From Fusobacterium varium (lineage in GTDB: Bacteria; Fusobacteriota; Fusobacteriia; Fusobacteriales; Fusobacteriaceae), in assembly GCA_021531615.1 (NCBI GenBank), contig JADYUE010000015.1, forward strand, positions 1 through 43,786: DNA of 43,786 nucleotides, read 5' to 3'. The translations under genes and the position numbers were made by a program. Each line of letters begins with the position of its first letter. Position 1 is the first letter of the stretch. Positions 41,282 to 43,786 of the stretch are shown here, piece by piece. Below the pieces are notes generated by a model that was not told the DNA's origin, did no database searches, and saw only the letters and a list, made by a program, of their open reading frames with translations.

Positions 41282-42718
41282 TTATTTTAACTCTTTTAAA
41301 GCTTCTTTAACTCCCTTAGTATCAATTTTTTCTAAGTATGATGTTACTAAATCAGTCATTCCTTCAACTGTATTCAAATCAATTTCCCAGTGATCTTTCA
41401 TTCCTAGAACTGTTTCAACAATCTTTCTATAATCTGATGTTTGCCATAGTTCTCTATACATATCTAAGAATTTTTGATCATCTCTTAAATTGATTGCATC
41501 TCCATTTTCTCTTACACCCTTGTAGAATCTAATTAAACAAGCTAGAGAGAATAGAAGTCTTTTTGGAAGTTTTCCTGTTCTTTTATATGTTTCTAATACT
41601 TGTGGAAGTATTCTTGTTTTGTATTTTGATGTTGAGTTTAAAGCAATATCTATAAGCATATGTTTTACATATGGATTTTTAAATCTGTTAATTACAGCAT
41701 TTTTAAACTCTACAAGTTCATTTTTATCCATATCTAATGCTGGGATAATCTCCTCATCAATAGCTTTTTCAACAAACTCTCTTAACTCATCATTTTCCAT
41801 AGTTTCTCTCACTGTATCAATTCCATATAAGTATGATACTGGTACCATTGCTGTATGAGCTCCGTTTAAGATTCCTACTTTTCTCATCTTATATGGTTTT
41901 AGATCATCAACTATAAGAATATTTAATCCTGCATTTTCAAGATGTAACTCTTTAGTTAGAATATCTTTAGGTCCTTGAATTACAAATAGATAGAAATACT
42001 CTCCAGTTACCATAAATTTATCTTCATATCCTAACTCTTTTTCTAGTTCATCTTTTTCAGCTCTTGGATATCCAGTAACAATTCTATCAACTAATGTAGA
42101 ACACCATACATTTGATTTTTCCAACCAAGTTTTAAATTCTGGCTCTAAGTTCCATAGTTCAACATATTTTAAAACTATTCTTTTTAACTCCTCACCATTG
42201 TAATCAATAAGTTCACAAGGCATTAGAATAAATCCTTTGTCCTCTGCTCCGTTAAATGTTTTAAATCTTTCATGTAAAAGTCTAGTTAATTTTGCTGGAT
42301 ATGTATTTTGAGGTCTATCATCATATCTATCTTTATCGCTAAATACTATTCCAGCCTCTGTTGTATTTGAAACTATAAATCTAATATCTGGGTTGTGAGC
42401 AAGTTTTAAATATTCATCAAACTCTTTATATACTGGAATCTCTCTGTTGATTGAAGATATAATTCTATAATCTTTTACAACTTCTCCCTTTTCATTAATC
42501 CCTCTAATAATTGAAGTGTATAGTCCATCTTGAATATTTAAAAGAGGTACTGCATCATAATCAATAGGTCTTACTACTGCAACTCCAGCATTAAGGTTGT
42601 GCTCTCTGTTTAAAATATCTAATTGCCAATCAAAAAAACATCTTAAAAAATTTCCTTCTCCAAATTGAATTACTCTTTCTGGATATTTAGGTAAATTTAA
42701 TTCTTTTCTATCTAACAT
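41282..42718 (-). CDS. uxaB: Tagaturonate reductase (altronate oxidoreductase) UxaB
   Basis: A 478-residue polyol-dehydrogenase-family enzyme that reduces D-tagaturonate to D-altronate with NADH. RVIQFGEGNFLRCFFDWQLD is the nucleotide-binding opening and KMRKVGILNGAHTAMVPV the catalytic Lys/His region. A mannonate oxidoreductase (UxuB) is the alternative, but the neighbouring uxaA and uxaC support UxaB. AGGAG lies six bases before the ATG. Confidence 0.93.
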   Translation of the reverse strand: MLDRKELNLPKYPERVIQFGEGNFLRCFFDWQLDILNREHNLNAGVAVVRPIDYDAVPLLNIQDGLYTSIIRGINEKGEVVKDYRIISSINREIPVYKEFDEYLKLAHNPDIRFIVSNTTEAGIVFSDKDRYDDRPQNTYPAKLTRLLHERFKTFNGAEDKGFILMPCELIDYNGEELKRIVLKYVELWNLEPEFKTWLEKSNVWCSTLVDRIVTGYPRAEKDELEKELGYEDKFMVTGEYFYLFVIQGPKDILTKELHLENAGLNILIVDDLKPYKMRKVGILNGAHTAMVPVSYLYGIDTVRETMENDELREFVEKAIDEEIIPALDMDKNELVEFKNAVINRFKNPYVKHMLIDIALNSTSKYKTRILPQVLETYKRTGKLPKRLLFSLACLIRFYKGVRENGDAINLRDDQKFLDMYRELWQTSDYRKIVETVLGMKDHWEIDLNTVEGMTDLVTSYLEKIDTKGVKEALKELK

Positions 42719-42758
42719 TTTATCTCCTTTTACTCAATAAACTATTGAATCTATACTA

Positions 42759-43655
42759 TTAAATTTTCCAATCTTTAAATAAATTATCCTTACTATATTT
42801 TTTTACTTCCTCTTCATTTAAGATACGCCTTCTTAAATTAGATTTTGCTCCTTCTCCAAAGTTATTATATTCATAAAATCTTGCATCATCTGGAGAAAAA
42901 CCAGACATCATTGTCCAACCTTCATTATTAATATGTTTTCCTAAATATGAATTCATTATTACTACACTTGGATTATGTCCTGGTCTTTTTCCTGGATGCC
43001 ACGGTCTTCCTAAATATACTGTATTTTCCTTAGTATCACTTTGGAATGAGCAATTATCAATAATATATCCAAGCTCTCTATCCTCTTTTGTTGAAGGTGC
43101 AGTAACATATCCATTGACTTTATCATCTTTTTTATCCTTAGAAAAGAGAATACACTTTTCAAAATATGCTTGTGCTCCTCCAAAAATAAAATCTACATGT
43201 CCCTCTATATAGCAATTTAAGTAGTATTGTCTACCATTGTTTGCATATAGGGTATCCTGTCTTCCAATAAAGTTACAATCCTCAAATTGAGACTTGTCAG
43301 CATCATTTTTTAATGCAACAGCTTGCTTATTTTTAAACAAGCTGTTATCATAATCAAAACTATTTTTAAATGTTATATTTTTAGCTTTAAATCCAGTAGC
43401 CTCTGATGAAATTGTTACAGTTGCACTTCCAGTAGTACCGTATGTCCCATCACTTCCATCTCTTTTTACAGTATCTGAGGCATCATTCCATTGAATTATA
43501 ACTTCCTCTTTATCTTCTCCATAAAGTTTTACATTAGCTTTATTAATATATATTTTTTCTTTATATATCCCCTTTTTTAGGTAGATTTCTATCTCTTTTT
43601 CATTACAATTATCTATTGTTTCTTGAATTGATACTGTATTATCTATTACTATCAT
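42759..43655 (-). CDS. Cytoplasmic pectinesterase
   Basis: A 298-residue carbohydrate esterase family 8 protein that removes methyl esters from galacturonate units. The catalytic regions are all present: QAVALK, GRQDTLYANNGRQYY, GHVDFIFGGAQAYFEKC and YLGRPWHPGK. No signal peptide is visible (MIVIDNTVSIQETIDNCNE), so it should act inside the cell on imported methylated oligogalacturonides. It begins 12 bases after the kduD stop codon and precedes uxaB. Confidence 0.92.
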   Translation of the reverse strand: MIVIDNTVSIQETIDNCNEKEIEIYLKKGIYKEKIYINKANVKLYGEDKEEVIIQWNDASDTVKRDGSDGTYGTTGSATVTISSEATGFKAKNITFKNSFDYDNSLFKNKQAVALKNDADKSQFEDCNFIGRQDTLYANNGRQYYLNCYIEGHVDFIFGGAQAYFEKCILFSKDKKDDKVNGYVTAPSTKEDRELGYIIDNCSFQSDTKENTVYLGRPWHPGKRPGHNPSVVIMNSYLGKHINNEGWTMMSGFSPDDARFYEYNNFGEGAKSNLRRRILNEEEVKKYSKDNLFKDWKI

Positions 43656-43667
43656 AATACCAACCTT

Positions 43668-43786
43668 CTATCTAACTAGCCATCCTCCATCTACTGCTAG
43701 AATATGTCCATTTACATAATCTGATGCTTTACTTGCTAAGAATACTACTGCTCCCATTAAATCAAATGGATCTGCCCATCTTTCTG
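43668..43786 (-). CDS. kduD: C-terminal part of KduD-type short-chain dehydrogenase (partial)
   Basis: The frame runs off the right edge, and 39 residues are visible. [20 protein letters not shown] and [16 protein letters not shown] are the standard SDR C-terminus and match 2-dehydro-3-deoxy-D-gluconate 5-dehydrogenase KduD closely. KduD handles the unsaturated products of pectin breakdown, fitting the downstream genes. Another SDR cannot be excluded from this fragment. Confidence 0.8.
   Translation of the reverse strand, partial: ERWADPFDLMGAVVFLASKASDYVNGHILAVDGGWLVR

Overview
The window is AT-rich DNA that looks like a Fusobacterium (Fusobacteriota). The evidence is Gram-negative envelope genes (TonB-dependent receptor, ExbB/ExbD/TonB, outer-membrane barrel), a complete anaerobic (cbi-type) corrin pathway, and a heme uptake/anaerobic heme-breakdown locus whose nine-gene content matches what is described for Fusobacterium nucleatum. 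No rRNA, tRNA, CRISPR array or recognisable transposase gene is present.

Layout. (1) 1-1200: the last 22 codons of a + strand gene and its terminator, then three head-to-tail copies of a ~350 bp cassette on the - strand. Each cassette has a strong promoter, a ~120-145 nt structured leader and a 35-residue single-membrane-span peptide; it resembles a type I toxin module. (2) 1203-3635: a ClC chloride transporter with a TrkA-C tail and a glutamate-racemase-like protein lacking one catalytic cysteine. (3) 3640-4200: two promoter-to-terminator units that look like small RNAs. (4) 4215-17060, - strand: the cobalamin operon cbiP-cbiB-cobD-cbiA-cbiC-cbiD-cbiE-cbiT-cbiL-cbiF-cbiG-cbiH-cbiJ behind a clear cobalamin riboswitch. 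(5) 17217-27703: an outer-membrane barrel gene and a heme locus. On the - strand lie a radical-SAM heme-degrading enzyme, a TonB-dependent receptor, and an ABC permease, ATPase and binding protein. Divergently on the + strand lie a flavodoxin, exbB, exbD and tonB. (6) 27771-31309, - strand: a Bax-type glucosaminidase, a second complete CbiP-type amidotransferase and a MerR regulator. (7) 31399-35350, + strand: two MATE exporters flanking a D-threonine-aldolase-type PLP enzyme. (8) 35488-38305, + strand: a DUF134 regulator, two NifX/ORP-type proteins and two MinD-type ATPases with ferredoxin inserts; the promoter carries a perfect 14-bp palindrome. (9) 38353-43786, - strand: a galacturonate/pectin operon kduD-pectinesterase-uxaB-uxaA-uxaC.

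Four copies of a 235-380 bp repeat with nested inverted arms sit in the intergenic gaps of regions 4 and 5, and one copy is mosaic.

The most unusual feature is the triplicated small-peptide cassette. Peptide, promoter and 3' element are nearly invariant, while the leader stem next to the ribosome-binding site has a different sequence in each copy yet stays base-paired. This is direct covariation evidence for a regulatory RNA structure.
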